Source: JBBIPA01 sp963775935 | Lineage (GTDB): Bacteria; Chloroflexota; Dehalococcoidia; GIF9; UBA5629 | DNA: 64,000 bases | Direction of reading: 5' to 3' | NCBI GenBank assembly: GCA_963775935.1 | Contig: CAVZKR010000003.1 | Span: forward strand, 186,001-250,000 | Shown here: piece after piece, positions 18,401 through 25,309 of the stretch | Layout: every line of letters starts with the position of its first letter | How positions within the stretch are numbered: the first letter of the stretch is position 1 | Program-made: the position numbers and the translations under genes | Notes under the pieces: model-generated | What the model was told of the DNA's origin: nothing | Seen by the model: only the letters and a program-made list of their open reading frames with translations | Database searches by the model: none

Positions 18401-18938
18401 CCTGAACGTTAATTCCCAACGGACAACCCACCTGACAAGGAGCTAAACCATTCTTATCTATTATATAAGCTGAAGGAACAGCTCTCGCTTCAAGCAATGG
18501 CGCATGAATAGCCGTATGTTTTATTTTTCGACCTTCGATAAGAGAGGTTATTTTCGCAGAGCATTCAACCTGACAACTACCACAACTGGTACACAGCTCT
18601 TCGTGAATATAGCGAGGACGCTGAACTATTCGAAGAAGGATAGTACCGTTATCTTTCTTTACAGACTCTACCTTAGCACGGGTATACAATGTTATTAAGG
18701 GATGTTTTGCTGCCTGCAACAAAAGCGGCAAAACAAAACGCTTATCTTCGGGAGAATAATTCGATGTAGTGCCGATAGTACCAGACCAGCCTAGCGAAGC
18801 AGAACGCGTAATAAGCTTAACCCCAACACCCATCTGAGCTAGAGTAAGTGCGGCTTGTACTGAGGCAATGCTGTCGCCAATAATCGCGACGCCTTTAGGC
18901 ACTCCTGTTTTGGACTTTCCTGCCATGCTTGATACCAT
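15444..18938 (-). CDS. Giant flavoprotein: HdrA-like / NfnB-GltD-like / HdrA-like fusion
   Basis: This 1164-residue protein has several modules. Residues about 14-135 are HdrA-like, with a weakened dinucleotide site (IIGDSIASVQAA) and CTSCGSCQVEC. Residues about 165-620 are a GltD/NfnB-type subunit: Cys motifs CQVGCPLGINVQGF and CEDKC, an FAD site VGSGPAGLTAAWEL, an NAD(P) site IIGGGNAAIDSARVA, and a second FAD motif AGGDCATGPNNVVDAMAAG. CLNCALCSRCMECVTTC follows. The last 430 residues repeat the HdrA pattern (VFLCRCGDGISS; IIGSGLANLTAAKALA; CRGCGDCAAIC; CLGCGTCISCCP). It would exchange electrons between NAD(P)H, ferredoxin and the Hdr chain. It overlaps the gamma subunit gene by 44 bases. 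Confidence 0.85.
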   Translation of the reverse strand: MVSSMAGKSKTGVPKGVAIIGDSIASVQAALTLAQMGVGVKLITRSASLGWSGTIGTTSNYSPEDKRFVLPLLLQAAKHPLITLYTRAKVESVKKDNGTILLRIVQRPRYIHEELCTSCGSCQVECSAKITSLIEGRKIKHTAIHAPLLEARAVPSAYIIDKNGLAPCQVGCPLGINVQGFISLLANGKTDKALALINESAPLAGILGRVCIHSCEDKCNRGSVDSPVFIKALHRYAADNALAGISYKHKSPPKSREDKIAIVGSGPAGLTAAWELTRRGYSPVVFESHSVVGGMLATGIPRFRLPREVREREIEAITKLGVNIRTGITVGRDVTYTYLKERGYVAFFLAIGAQQNNKLNIPGEDLDGVVDCISLLLTLNLKVDTFVGSNIVIIGGGNAAIDSARVALRSGAEKVTIAYRRTRDEMPADPDEVTEALQEGVNIEYQVVPVEILGNGSIVTGVRCQKTKLTDEIMEKGQHKLELIEGSDFVIDADHVVAALGQSPNATQLSLDGLKIDKRNGTIKVNPLTLETSIPGVFAGGDCATGPNNVVDAMAAGLRAAESIDRYLCGDNVESGRSLEPVKTADIDLDTIEISPYKRAIMPVIKPQKRLSNLEETTTGLTAQATHRESQRCLNCALCSRCMECVTTCQLGAVFHDDVSEQIEMGAQAVLEFLEGNSEEAISKDIRLVSPFGEGDLASQLAQAMAVALETAIEIKPRKVKKKHAAESGITVSQSVLTSLQSSQSKQVGVFLCRCGDGISSVIDFEAVTGELRSLSKVSFIQQIPQACTESGAKQIAAWVAEQQLNSIVLAACRCCNVEQICYSCTDRRSLCLKYLTKHLVLPRSTFVEFVNIREQCAWLHKDSPKEATTKAVRMISAGVNRALITSPLAFAELPVLERVLIIGSGLANLTAAKALATRGHHVELVIDRRTERSRERHDQVTPELIEQLHKRSVVIKPWPDILKLKGSPGNYEAELNYDSHIDTVAIGAVLVDVDRLSKKASSQLKEASISGLLGRIISRTSSAGFFGSPDANLLHGITISETAGIFLLQPDNTEPSSNQVIRGLAAAARVSTYLEQVSIKPRELRVDINKRLCRGCGDCAAICSFIEMRKGDGDTVYATIDKALCLGCGTCISCCPTGAITQPLQSDKQIIATFCSLLGSERI

Positions 18939-19458
18939 AATCGTAACCTAACTGGAAGGCTTTCATATTGAAATCCCCTGTGCCTTGCGGTACAGATTCC
19001 AGAATAGCCTTCTTAAGAGCTTCAGAAGATACAACATCGCTTTTGGCTGCTAAAAATCCTAGGATAATAATATTAGCCACCACTTTATGCCCTATTTCCT
19101 GTGCCATGCGGTTTGCTCGAATGGAAAGAGGTCTGGGCTTTTGTGAAGGATCAACATTTACAAAATCCGAATCTACTATTACTAATGCGCTTTTTGGTAT
19201 CTTTTTGCCAAATTCATTGTAGGCTTCCTGAGAAAGGATAACAACAACTTCAGGATTTACCACGTAAGGGTAATCCACAGGTTCATTGCTAATTACTACC
19301 TCAGCACGACAGGAACCACCACGAGACTCGGGCCCGTAGCTTTGTGTCAGCGCAGCAAAACCACCATCGTAAATTGATGCCGCTTTCCCGATAATCGTCC
19401 CTAACAATATAACCCCCTGCCCACCGAAACCAGCTATTCTAATCTCTTTCCTGCTCAT
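18895..19458 (-). CDS. korC: 2-oxoacid:ferredoxin oxidoreductase, gamma subunit
   Basis: This 187-residue subunit begins with RIAGFGGQGVILLGTIIGKAA, the hallmark of the gamma/C subunit of the pyruvate/2-ketoacid ferredoxin oxidoreductase family, followed by TQSYGPESRGGSC. The gamma subunit helps bind CoA. It is encoded directly after the beta subunit and overlaps the following flavoprotein gene. The exact substrate (2-oxoglutarate, pyruvate or branched-chain 2-oxoacids) cannot be told from sequence; the alpha subunit resembles KorA most closely. Confidence 0.88.
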   Translation of the reverse strand: MSRKEIRIAGFGGQGVILLGTIIGKAASIYDGGFAALTQSYGPESRGGSCRAEVVISNEPVDYPYVVNPEVVVILSQEAYNEFGKKIPKSALVIVDSDFVNVDPSQKPRPLSIRANRMAQEIGHKVVANIIILGFLAAKSDVVSSEALKKAILESVPQGTGDFNMKAFQLGYDYGIKHGRKVQNRSA

Positions 19459-19495
19459 ATTTCTCGAATTACTTTAAGAAAGTCTTCTTTTAAGT

Positions 19496-20332
19496 TTAAG
19501 ACTTCGCTTTAGTAAAGACCTGGCTTAAATTATCCCAGAGCGTCGGGCGCACCTTGTCGACAAACTTCCCCACCACAATATGACCATTCAACTCAATATT
19601 TGCATCTTTGGGATCTGCGCCATTCTGGATTACACTCTTCTGTTGATAATAGTGTAGCGAATCTATACCATTAGGTTCCTTGTTCATACGTCCATAGACT
19701 GGCGGACATGGACTGATGACCTCGATAAAGCTAAAACCACGTCTATTAATAGCTTCAAGAATGGACTTCTCCAGTTGGCGTATATGTATAACCGTCCATC
19801 GAGCTACAAAGGACGCATCACTGGCAGCCATTAAATAGGGTAAATTGAAAGGTAGTTCAAAATTACCATACGGAGTCGTGGTAGTTCGAGCCTGGAAGGG
19901 AGCTGTGGGCCCCACCTGACCACCAGTCATTCCATAATTGAAGTTGTTTACACAAATAACGGTTATATCGATATTACGACGTGCCGCATGAATCAGATGA
20001 TTGCCACCTATTGCCACTAAATCGCCATCGCCGGAAAATACTACTACGTTTAACTCAGGATTTGCTAGTTTTAAACCTGTTGCAAAAGGTATAGCACGAC
20101 CATGCGTAGTGTGAAATGAATCCAGCTTCACATAACCAGCCACTCTACCAGTGCAACCTATACCCGAAACTACCACTATCTTATCGGTATTGAGCTGGCT
20201 GCCGTCAACAGCTCTAAGAAAACAACCCAAAGTTGGTCCTATGCCACAGCCAGGACACCAGATATGGGGCATTCGATCCTGTCGCAGATACTTCTCAACT
20301 GTCGTATTTTCTACAACTGCATCATGGCTCAT
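19496..20332 (-). CDS. korB: 2-oxoacid:ferredoxin oxidoreductase, beta subunit (TPP and Fe-S)
   Basis: This 278-residue subunit binds thiamine diphosphate: GDGDLVAIGGNHLIHAARRN is the GDGx..N motif, with NNFNYGMTGGQVGPT closing the Mg-TPP site. CPGCGIG and GCTGR provide Cys ligands for a proximal [4Fe-4S] cluster. It performs the oxidative decarboxylation of a 2-oxoacid and hands electrons to ferredoxin. The start codon overlaps the alpha-subunit stop by four bases (ATGA). Confidence 0.9.
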   Translation of the reverse strand: MSHDAVVENTTVEKYLRQDRMPHIWCPGCGIGPTLGCFLRAVDGSQLNTDKIVVVSGIGCTGRVAGYVKLDSFHTTHGRAIPFATGLKLANPELNVVVFSGDGDLVAIGGNHLIHAARRNIDITVICVNNFNYGMTGGQVGPTAPFQARTTTTPYGNFELPFNLPYLMAASDASFVARWTVIHIRQLEKSILEAINRRGFSFIEVISPCPPVYGRMNKEPNGIDSLHYYQQKSVIQNGADPKDANIELNGHIVVGKFVDKVRPTLWDNLSQVFTKAKS

Positions 20333-21474
20333 TTTGCCATTTCCTTTATCACCTCAAGGATACTCTCCGGTTTATGCACACTTCCACCCATATGAGGTAC
20401 AAGTACAGTTTTAGCCTTTCCGCCAGCACATCTTTCTACTTCATACACAATTTGCCCATAATTGATCTCAGGAACTACGAATGCCTTAACTCGTGATGCC
20501 AGCTCCCTTATATACTCTTCTGCAAAAGGCCAGATTGTAATTAACTGCAACATACCTGCCCGAATCCCTTCAGCACGTGCAGCCTTTACTGCCATCTCTG
20601 CAATACGCGCTGAGATGCCATACGCACACACAACAATATCGGCATTATCCATCTGGACTTCTCTGTATTTGACAATGTCCTTTTTATTAATCCTTATTTT
20701 ATCTACTAAACGTCTCACCAATCGATCTTGAGCTTCAGCAGTCATTACCGGATAACCCCTTTCATCGTGGGTTAATCCAGTAGTATGGAAACGGTATCCC
20801 TCACCTGCAACTGCCATAGGTGGGACCAGATCAGCATCAGCTTTATAAGGTAGATATTTCTCAGGTGCAACCTTAGGTCGTTTTCGACTGACAATGTCGT
20901 CTGGTGACACAGGTGGTATTACTACCTTCTCACTCATATGTCCCACAACTTCATCGGACATAACAAGCACAGGTACTCGATATCTTTCTGAAAGATTGAA
21001 CGCTCTTAGGGTGAGATCATACATTTCCTGAGGAGAACTCGGTGCCAGGGCTATTATCTCATAGCTGCCATGAGAGCCCCATCGAGCCTGCATCATATCT
21101 CCCTGCCCTACCATTGTAGGCAAACCTGTCGATGGGCCCGCGCGCTGTATATTGACCAAAACAGAGGGGGTTTCGAGCATTACCCCCAACCCCAGATTTT
21201 CCATCATCAAACTGAAACCGGGGCCCGATGTTGCAGTCATAGCTTTCACACCCGCCCAAGAAGCACCAAGTACCGCATTCATGGAGGCAATTTCATCCTC
21301 CATTTGAATATAAACCCCGTCTACTTGAGGAAGACGCAAAGCCATTCTCTCTGCCACTTCAGTTGCAGGAGTTATGGGGTAACCGGCAAAGAAACGGCAA
21401 CCAGCGCTGATGGCTCCTTCAGCACAAGCTACATCGCCATTTATAAAAAAAGTGCCTGTTAATGACTTGCTCAC
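20329..21474 (-). CDS. korA: 2-oxoacid:ferredoxin oxidoreductase, alpha subunit
   Basis: This 381-residue subunit has the pyrimidine-binding PFOR N-terminal domain (NGDVACAEGAISAGCRFFAG, then YPITPATEVAERM) and the ATSGPGFSLMMENLGLG motif. The domain II part follows from about residue 260. Its length and its GYPITPATE string fit the four-gene Kor type. It completes the active site with KorB. It follows the ferredoxin gene by about 20 bases. Confidence 0.9.
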   Translation of the reverse strand: MSKSLTGTFFINGDVACAEGAISAGCRFFAGYPITPATEVAERMALRLPQVDGVYIQMEDEIASMNAVLGASWAGVKAMTATSGPGFSLMMENLGLGVMLETPSVLVNIQRAGPSTGLPTMVGQGDMMQARWGSHGSYEIIALAPSSPQEMYDLTLRAFNLSERYRVPVLVMSDEVVGHMSEKVVIPPVSPDDIVSRKRPKVAPEKYLPYKADADLVPPMAVAGEGYRFHTTGLTHDERGYPVMTAEAQDRLVRRLVDKIRINKKDIVKYREVQMDNADIVVCAYGISARIAEMAVKAARAEGIRAGMLQLITIWPFAEEYIRELASRVKAFVVPEINYGQIVYEVERCAGGKAKTVLVPHMGGSVHKPESILEVIKEMAK

Positions 21475-21494
21475 AGAGATACCTTAATGATAAA

Positions 21495-21803
21495 TCATGG
21501 ATTTTTATTAACAGCTCGAACTGTATCCTCAGATTCAACAGCACCATCGCTGTTGATAGAGAGTTTTATGGCAAATTCAGGGCAAATTGCCTCGCAAAAC
21601 CCACAGCCCAAACATCTGCTCGCATCAATGACTACTGCCGGATTATATCCTTTTGGCCCAATTTCTGAACTAATACTCAATACTTGTCTGGGACAGAACT
21701 CCACACAATAGCGACAACCTTTGCACCTTTCCTTGTCGATATATATCTTTGTTGGCGCAATGGCTTTTTCGTTTTGATTAAAGGGTTTTCTCCACAGCTT
21801 CAT
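21495..21803 (-). CDS. korD: 2x[4Fe-4S] ferredoxin subunit of 2-oxoacid oxidoreductase
   Basis: This 102-residue ferredoxin carries CKGCRYCVEFCP and CLGCGFCEAICP, two complete CxxCxxCxxxCP motifs. It is the first gene of the operon and should accept electrons from KorB. The ATG at 21803 is only about 14 bases after a -10 box and has no ribosome binding site in front, so its mRNA may be nearly leaderless. Confidence 0.88.
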   Translation of the reverse strand: MKLWRKPFNQNEKAIAPTKIYIDKERCKGCRYCVEFCPRQVLSISSEIGPKGYNPAVVIDASRCLGCGFCEAICPEFAIKLSINSDGAVESEDTVRAVNKNP

Positions 21804-21817
21804 GGTACAATCTTACT

Positions 21818-21846
21818 AGTATACCAATTTCATGTTTTGTTAACAA
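21818..21846 (-). promoter_or_regulatory. Promoter of the Kor-Hdr operon
   Basis: On the minus strand TTGTTA (21846-21841), a 17-base spacer and TATACT (21823-21818) form a good sigma-70 promoter. The predicted start of transcription is only about 7 bases before the ATG of the ferredoxin gene. Confidence 0.5.
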
Positions 21847-21930
21847 GGTAACTGGTTACATTACAATACAATTTGGGAATAACCAATCCAACTAAAAAAC
21901 AAGGAAAAAAGAATGAGAAATTGGCTAGTA

Positions 21931-21960
21931 TTGCACAAAGAGTATGCTTTGGTGTATAGT
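21931..21960 (+). promoter_or_regulatory. Promoter of the zinc-ribbon gene at 22080
   Basis: TTGCAC (21931-21936), an 18-base spacer ending in TG, and TATAGT (21955-21960). The start codon lies about 115 bases downstream. Confidence 0.45.
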
Positions 21961-22079
21961 ATGATACAATTAAGAAAAGTTGGTTTCTGTCCAGGTTTGC
22001 ACAGACCTAGTTAAGAAGAGTGTCGAGCTATGGATAGCCTGTGCTAGAGCCAACAGTAATACAAAAGAGGAGGTCTCCA

Positions 22080-22373
22080 TTGGGTTTCCAGGATAAATCA
22101 CTTCAATGTGCCGATTGCGGCACCAACTTCACCTTCACTGCTCGGGAACAAGAATTCTATACAGCTAAAGGTTTTGCAAATGAGCCGAAACGCTGCCCAA
22201 CATGCAGACAATCCAGAAAACAGCGCCAAGGAAATAGCAACGCCCCACGGCAAATGTACCCTGCGACCTGTGCCCAGTGTGGTGCAGAGACTGAAGTACC
22301 TTTTGAGCCACGTGAGGGTAGGCCTGTTTACTGCAGCAACTGCTTTAACAAGGCAAAAGCAACCAAAGATTAA
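22080..22373 (+). CDS. Two-zinc-ribbon protein (probable zinc-ribbon domain family)
   Basis: This 97-residue protein has an N-terminal ribbon (CADCG, then KRCPTCR) with the FTAREQEFYTAKGF core of a family often annotated as a probable zinc-ribbon domain, and a second ribbon CAQCGAETEVPFEPREGRPVYCSNCF. The latter is also seen near cold-shock or stress genes in other bacteria. The TTG start at 22080 is chosen because GAGGAGG lies six bases before it; the open frame extends upstream without support. It probably binds nucleic acid or protein; no specific function is known to me. Confidence 0.8.
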   Translation: MGFQDKSLQCADCGTNFTFTAREQEFYTAKGFANEPKRCPTCRQSRKQRQGNSNAPRQMYPATCAQCGAETEVPFEPREGRPVYCSNCFNKAKATKD

Positions 22374-22408
22374 GAGCCAAGTCTCGCTAACAAAAATTCT
22401 CCTCTCTC

Positions 22409-22444
22409 GCCCAGCATCGCTGCTTTGCGCGGAAGGGCTTTTTT
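22409..22444 (+). terminator. Probable terminator after the zinc-ribbon gene
   Basis: GCCC and GGGC arms, with further imperfect pairing of CGC and GCG inside, are followed by TTTTTT. It lies about 35 bases after the stop codon at 22373. Confidence 0.45.
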
Positions 22445-22500
22445 CTTTAAAAAAATCCTGGCGAGGATAAACCTTTTTAACATCCCTGACGTTTTTATCC

Positions 22501-22749
22501 TTGAAAACCATGAATTCTACTAATCCTCAACTCAGGGAGTTTATCCTCTTTTGTGTCAGGCGTCGAGGTAAAAACTGGCCGGCGCTTTATGACGAGATGG
22601 CTAGAGTAGCTGGCCAACGCCTGTTCAAAGGCCTGGGTTATTCCGAACTACGGCAAATCGGCCTCTCCTTAGCTGCTTCAAACATCGATAACCTTATTCG
22701 GTTTGTCGACCAGATTACTTCCCCAGAGGATGCATACCAGGGGAATTAA
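22501..22749 (+). CDS. Conserved-looking small hypothetical protein
   Basis: This protein of about 80 residues is soluble and helical, rich in Arg at the N-terminus (LFCVRRRGKNWPALYDEMARVAGQR) and with GLGYSELRQIGLSLAASN. I do not recognise a family. The start is TTG at 22501 or ATG at 22510. The ribosome binding site is poor. A composition like a DNA-binding or regulatory protein is only suggestive. Confidence 0.5.
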   Translation: MKTMNSTNPQLREFILFCVRRRGKNWPALYDEMARVAGQRLFKGLGYSELRQIGLSLAASNIDNLIRFVDQITSPEDAYQGN

Positions 22750-22878
22750 ACAACTGCTCACCATCTTCTTAGTATTTCCTTTCCTTAAGGTAGACGGCTA
22801 AAAGATGATGTGACAATTTCTTGACACATTTGTCCAGTAAAATTACACTTATTACTAAAATCATCCATTTTAACGACA

Positions 22879-23292
22879 ATGAGATGTCCCGCCTGTAAAA
22901 GTGATATGATTGTAGTTGAGCATAACAGGATTGAGCTCGACTACTGCATCAATTGCCAAGGAGTCTGGTTTGACTGCCATGAATTAGAGCTATTGCTAAT
23001 ATCCATAGGGTTAGAAAACCAAAACCTCTTTACACCCGATATGCTAACTGCTCCAGAAGTTCCTTCGTCAGAGAAACAACGAAAATGCCCCATTTGCAGC
23101 AAAAAGATGAGGAAAAACACCATTGGTCAGCAGCCTTTAATACTTGTTGACGTATGCCGTCAAGGCGATGGTATCTGGTTTGATGGCGATGAAATTACCC
23201 GGCTGATACAACAAATCGTTAGTTCCACGCCATCAAAACAAGATTCACAACAACGGATTCTTGGTTTTCTAGGAGAACTATTCAAAGCATAA
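22879..23292 (+). CDS. Tandem zf-TFIIB-type zinc-ribbon protein
   Basis: This 137-residue protein has two copies of a zinc ribbon: CPACKSDM...LDYCINCQGVWFDCHELE and CPICSKKM...VDVCRQGDGIWFDGDEI. The first fits the zf-TFIIB pattern CPxC-x(n)-CxxCxGxWfD. In the second the last Cys pair is reduced to CRQGDG, so its metal site may be incomplete. Such proteins are common and of unknown function. It sits just upstream of LemA and the M48 protease, which may form a unit with it. Confidence 0.75.
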   Translation: MRCPACKSDMIVVEHNRIELDYCINCQGVWFDCHELELLLISIGLENQNLFTPDMLTAPEVPSSEKQRKCPICSKKMRKNTIGQQPLILVDVCRQGDGIWFDGDEITRLIQQIVSSTPSKQDSQQRILGFLGELFKA

Positions 23293-23360
23293 ACATAGCC
23301 AAGCGTAAAAGGTTAACTTCCAGAAAATGTAGAATAATAATGTAGAGAGGAGGTCTTAAT

Positions 23361-23927
23361 ATGGCACTAGGGATATGGATCATTATCGGTATTATCGTCA
23401 TCTTCATATTCATCTTTATTGGCATCTACAACGGCCTGGTCAGGTCTCGAAACCAAGTAAAAAATGCCTGGGCACAGATCGACGTCCAACTTAAGAGAAG
23501 GCATGACCTTATTCCAAACCTTGTGGAAACGGTTAAAGGTTATATGAAGCACGAGCGGGAAACATTGGAGGCTGTTACTAAGGCACGCAATCTTGCCCAG
23601 CAATTGTCATCCGCTGGCGCAGGCGAACGTTCTAAAGTAGAGGGTGAGCTCAGTTCTGCTCTGGCGAGATTGCTCGCCGTAGCTGAAAGCTATCCAGACC
23701 TCAAGGCGAATCAAAACTTCCTGGCTCTTCAGGAAGAACTCACCTCCACTGAAAATAAAATAAGCTTTTCCAGACAGTTTTACAATGATTCAGTGCTCAA
23801 TTACAACAACAAAGTACAGACGTTCCCTTCTAACGTTGTCGCTGGTATCGGTGGATTCAAGACTGGCGAATTTTTCGAGGTGACTGTAGCAGAGGAAAGA
23901 GTAGCGCCAAAAGTTAGTTTCTCATAA
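23361..23927 (+). CDS. lemA: LemA family membrane protein
   Basis: This 188-residue protein has the LemA layout: one N-terminal membrane helix (residues 4-26), then a long helical domain containing YNGLVRSRNQVKNAWAQIDVQLKRRHDLIPNLVETVKGY, SYPDLKANQNFLALQEELTSTENKI and RQFYNDSVLNYNNKVQTFPSN, which are the family signatures. A strong GAGAGGAGGT precedes the ATG. LemA is often paired with M48 proteases, as here, and may present substrates or sense envelope stress. Confidence 0.92.
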   Translation: MALGIWIIIGIIVIFIFIFIGIYNGLVRSRNQVKNAWAQIDVQLKRRHDLIPNLVETVKGYMKHERETLEAVTKARNLAQQLSSAGAGERSKVEGELSSALARLLAVAESYPDLKANQNFLALQEELTSTENKISFSRQFYNDSVLNYNNKVQTFPSNVVAGIGGFKTGEFFEVTVAEERVAPKVSFS

Positions 23928-23948
23928 GACCAGTGATTCACATAAATC

Positions 23949-25160
23949 ATGTGGCAGCAAATCAGGTCAAATAGAAACAGGTCTATTACGCTCGTCATCG
24001 TAATGGGAGTGGTATTGCTCCTGCTGGGTTATTTTCTGGGTTTATACTTACTGGATAGCGGGATGGCTGGCTTGATCCTCGCCCTGATTGTGTGGGCAAT
24101 CATGAGTCTTATCGCTTACTTCCAAGGAGACAGCATACTTCTGTCGATGTCAAGAGCCAGAAAAATTACTCAGGAGGACCATCCCCGTCTCTACAATATC
24201 GTCGAGGAAATGAAGATTGCCTCCGGGCTGGAGAAAATGCCCGATATCTATATTATTGATGACTTTGCCCTGAATGCCTTCGCCACCGGGAGAAATCCAA
24301 ATGAGGCTTCGGTAGCTGTCACCTCAGGTCTGCTCCAAAGCCTCAATCGCGATGAGCTGCAAGGCGTCATCGGACACGAACTATCACACATCAACAACCG
24401 CGATGTTCTCTTGATGGCAATATGCAGCGTACTTCTGGGCACAATCGTTATTTTCTCCTGGTATGCATCACGTATGATGTTCTGGGGCGGCATGACCGGG
24501 TCAAGGAGAAACTCGTCATCAGGGAGCAGCGGAGCCCAGCTAATAATCTTCATTATTGCCATCGTTCTGATGATACTGGCTCCTATTTTCGCTCAGCTTA
24601 TTTATTTTGCTATTTCCCGGAAAAGGGAATATTTGGCTGACGCGTGCTCAGCTCTCTACACCAGATACCCTGAAGGGTTAGCATCGGCACTAGAAAAAAT
24701 AGCAGCCTCTACTCAACAGCTTAAGTCAGCGAATCAGGCAACAGCGCCAATGTACATCATTAATCCATTTCGTAATAAAGGAATGGCAGCCAGCAACCTT
24801 TCTAGCACACATCCACCTATATCTGAAAGAGTACGTATACTCCGCTCTATGTCTGGTGCTTCCTATGCCGAATACAATAAGGCTTTCCAACTAGTACGCG
24901 AATCGAGAAGCAGTATTATTCCCATCTCTGAAGTGCCTGTTGCCGGCTCAGTTCCGATTCGGGCAGCTAGCCCAGAGGTGAGGGATGAAAAACCTTTGGA
25001 AGAGCAAATCCAGCGTACCAGGGAGACTTCCGGCCTCATGTGGCAATTGCACGATTATAGAACGATTGACTGCGACTGTGGAGTTCGGTTGAGAATACCA
25101 CCAAACTTCAAAAATGTGGACGTCAAGTGTCCTCACTGCGGTAGGATACATACAATTTAG
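23949..25160 (+). CDS. htpX: M48 family metalloprotease (HtpX-like) with C-terminal zinc ribbon
   Basis: This 403-residue membrane protease has two membrane segments near residues 15-55, HELSH at 143-147 with the third zinc ligand Glu in the REYLADACSA segment, and two further hydrophobic stretches around 155-215. It would degrade damaged membrane proteins. The final 45 residues carry CDCGVRLRIPP...CPHCG, a small ribbon that ordinary HtpX lacks. It lies 21 bases after LemA. The HtpX name is by similarity only. Confidence 0.88.
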   Translation: MWQQIRSNRNRSITLVIVMGVVLLLLGYFLGLYLLDSGMAGLILALIVWAIMSLIAYFQGDSILLSMSRARKITQEDHPRLYNIVEEMKIASGLEKMPDIYIIDDFALNAFATGRNPNEASVAVTSGLLQSLNRDELQGVIGHELSHINNRDVLLMAICSVLLGTIVIFSWYASRMMFWGGMTGSRRNSSSGSSGAQLIIFIIAIVLMILAPIFAQLIYFAISRKREYLADACSALYTRYPEGLASALEKIAASTQQLKSANQATAPMYIINPFRNKGMAASNLSSTHPPISERVRILRSMSGASYAEYNKAFQLVRESRSSIIPISEVPVAGSVPIRAASPEVRDEKPLEEQIQRTRETSGLMWQLHDYRTIDCDCGVRLRIPPNFKNVDVKCPHCGRIHTI

Positions 25161-25309
25161 TGTTCCTTTAACACAAAAGAGGCAAATGATATCGGCTCGC
25201 AGGAGTTTCACTGTTAATGTAAGGAAGGGGATTTCACAGGGGAAAAACTACACAAACAATTCCCATAAAAAGAGCAGGAGGCAGGAGACAAGGTTAAAAC
25301 ACACCTTTA

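Noticed and set aside
21966..22015. Weak hairpin in the leader of the zinc-ribbon gene as a riboswitch
   Set aside because: AGGT...ACCT is only four bases and no known riboswitch core is visible.
22098..22511. Minus-strand 137-residue open frame over the zinc-ribbon gene
   Set aside because: The plus-strand gene has a recognisable zinc-ribbon family and an SD; the antisense frame has no motif.
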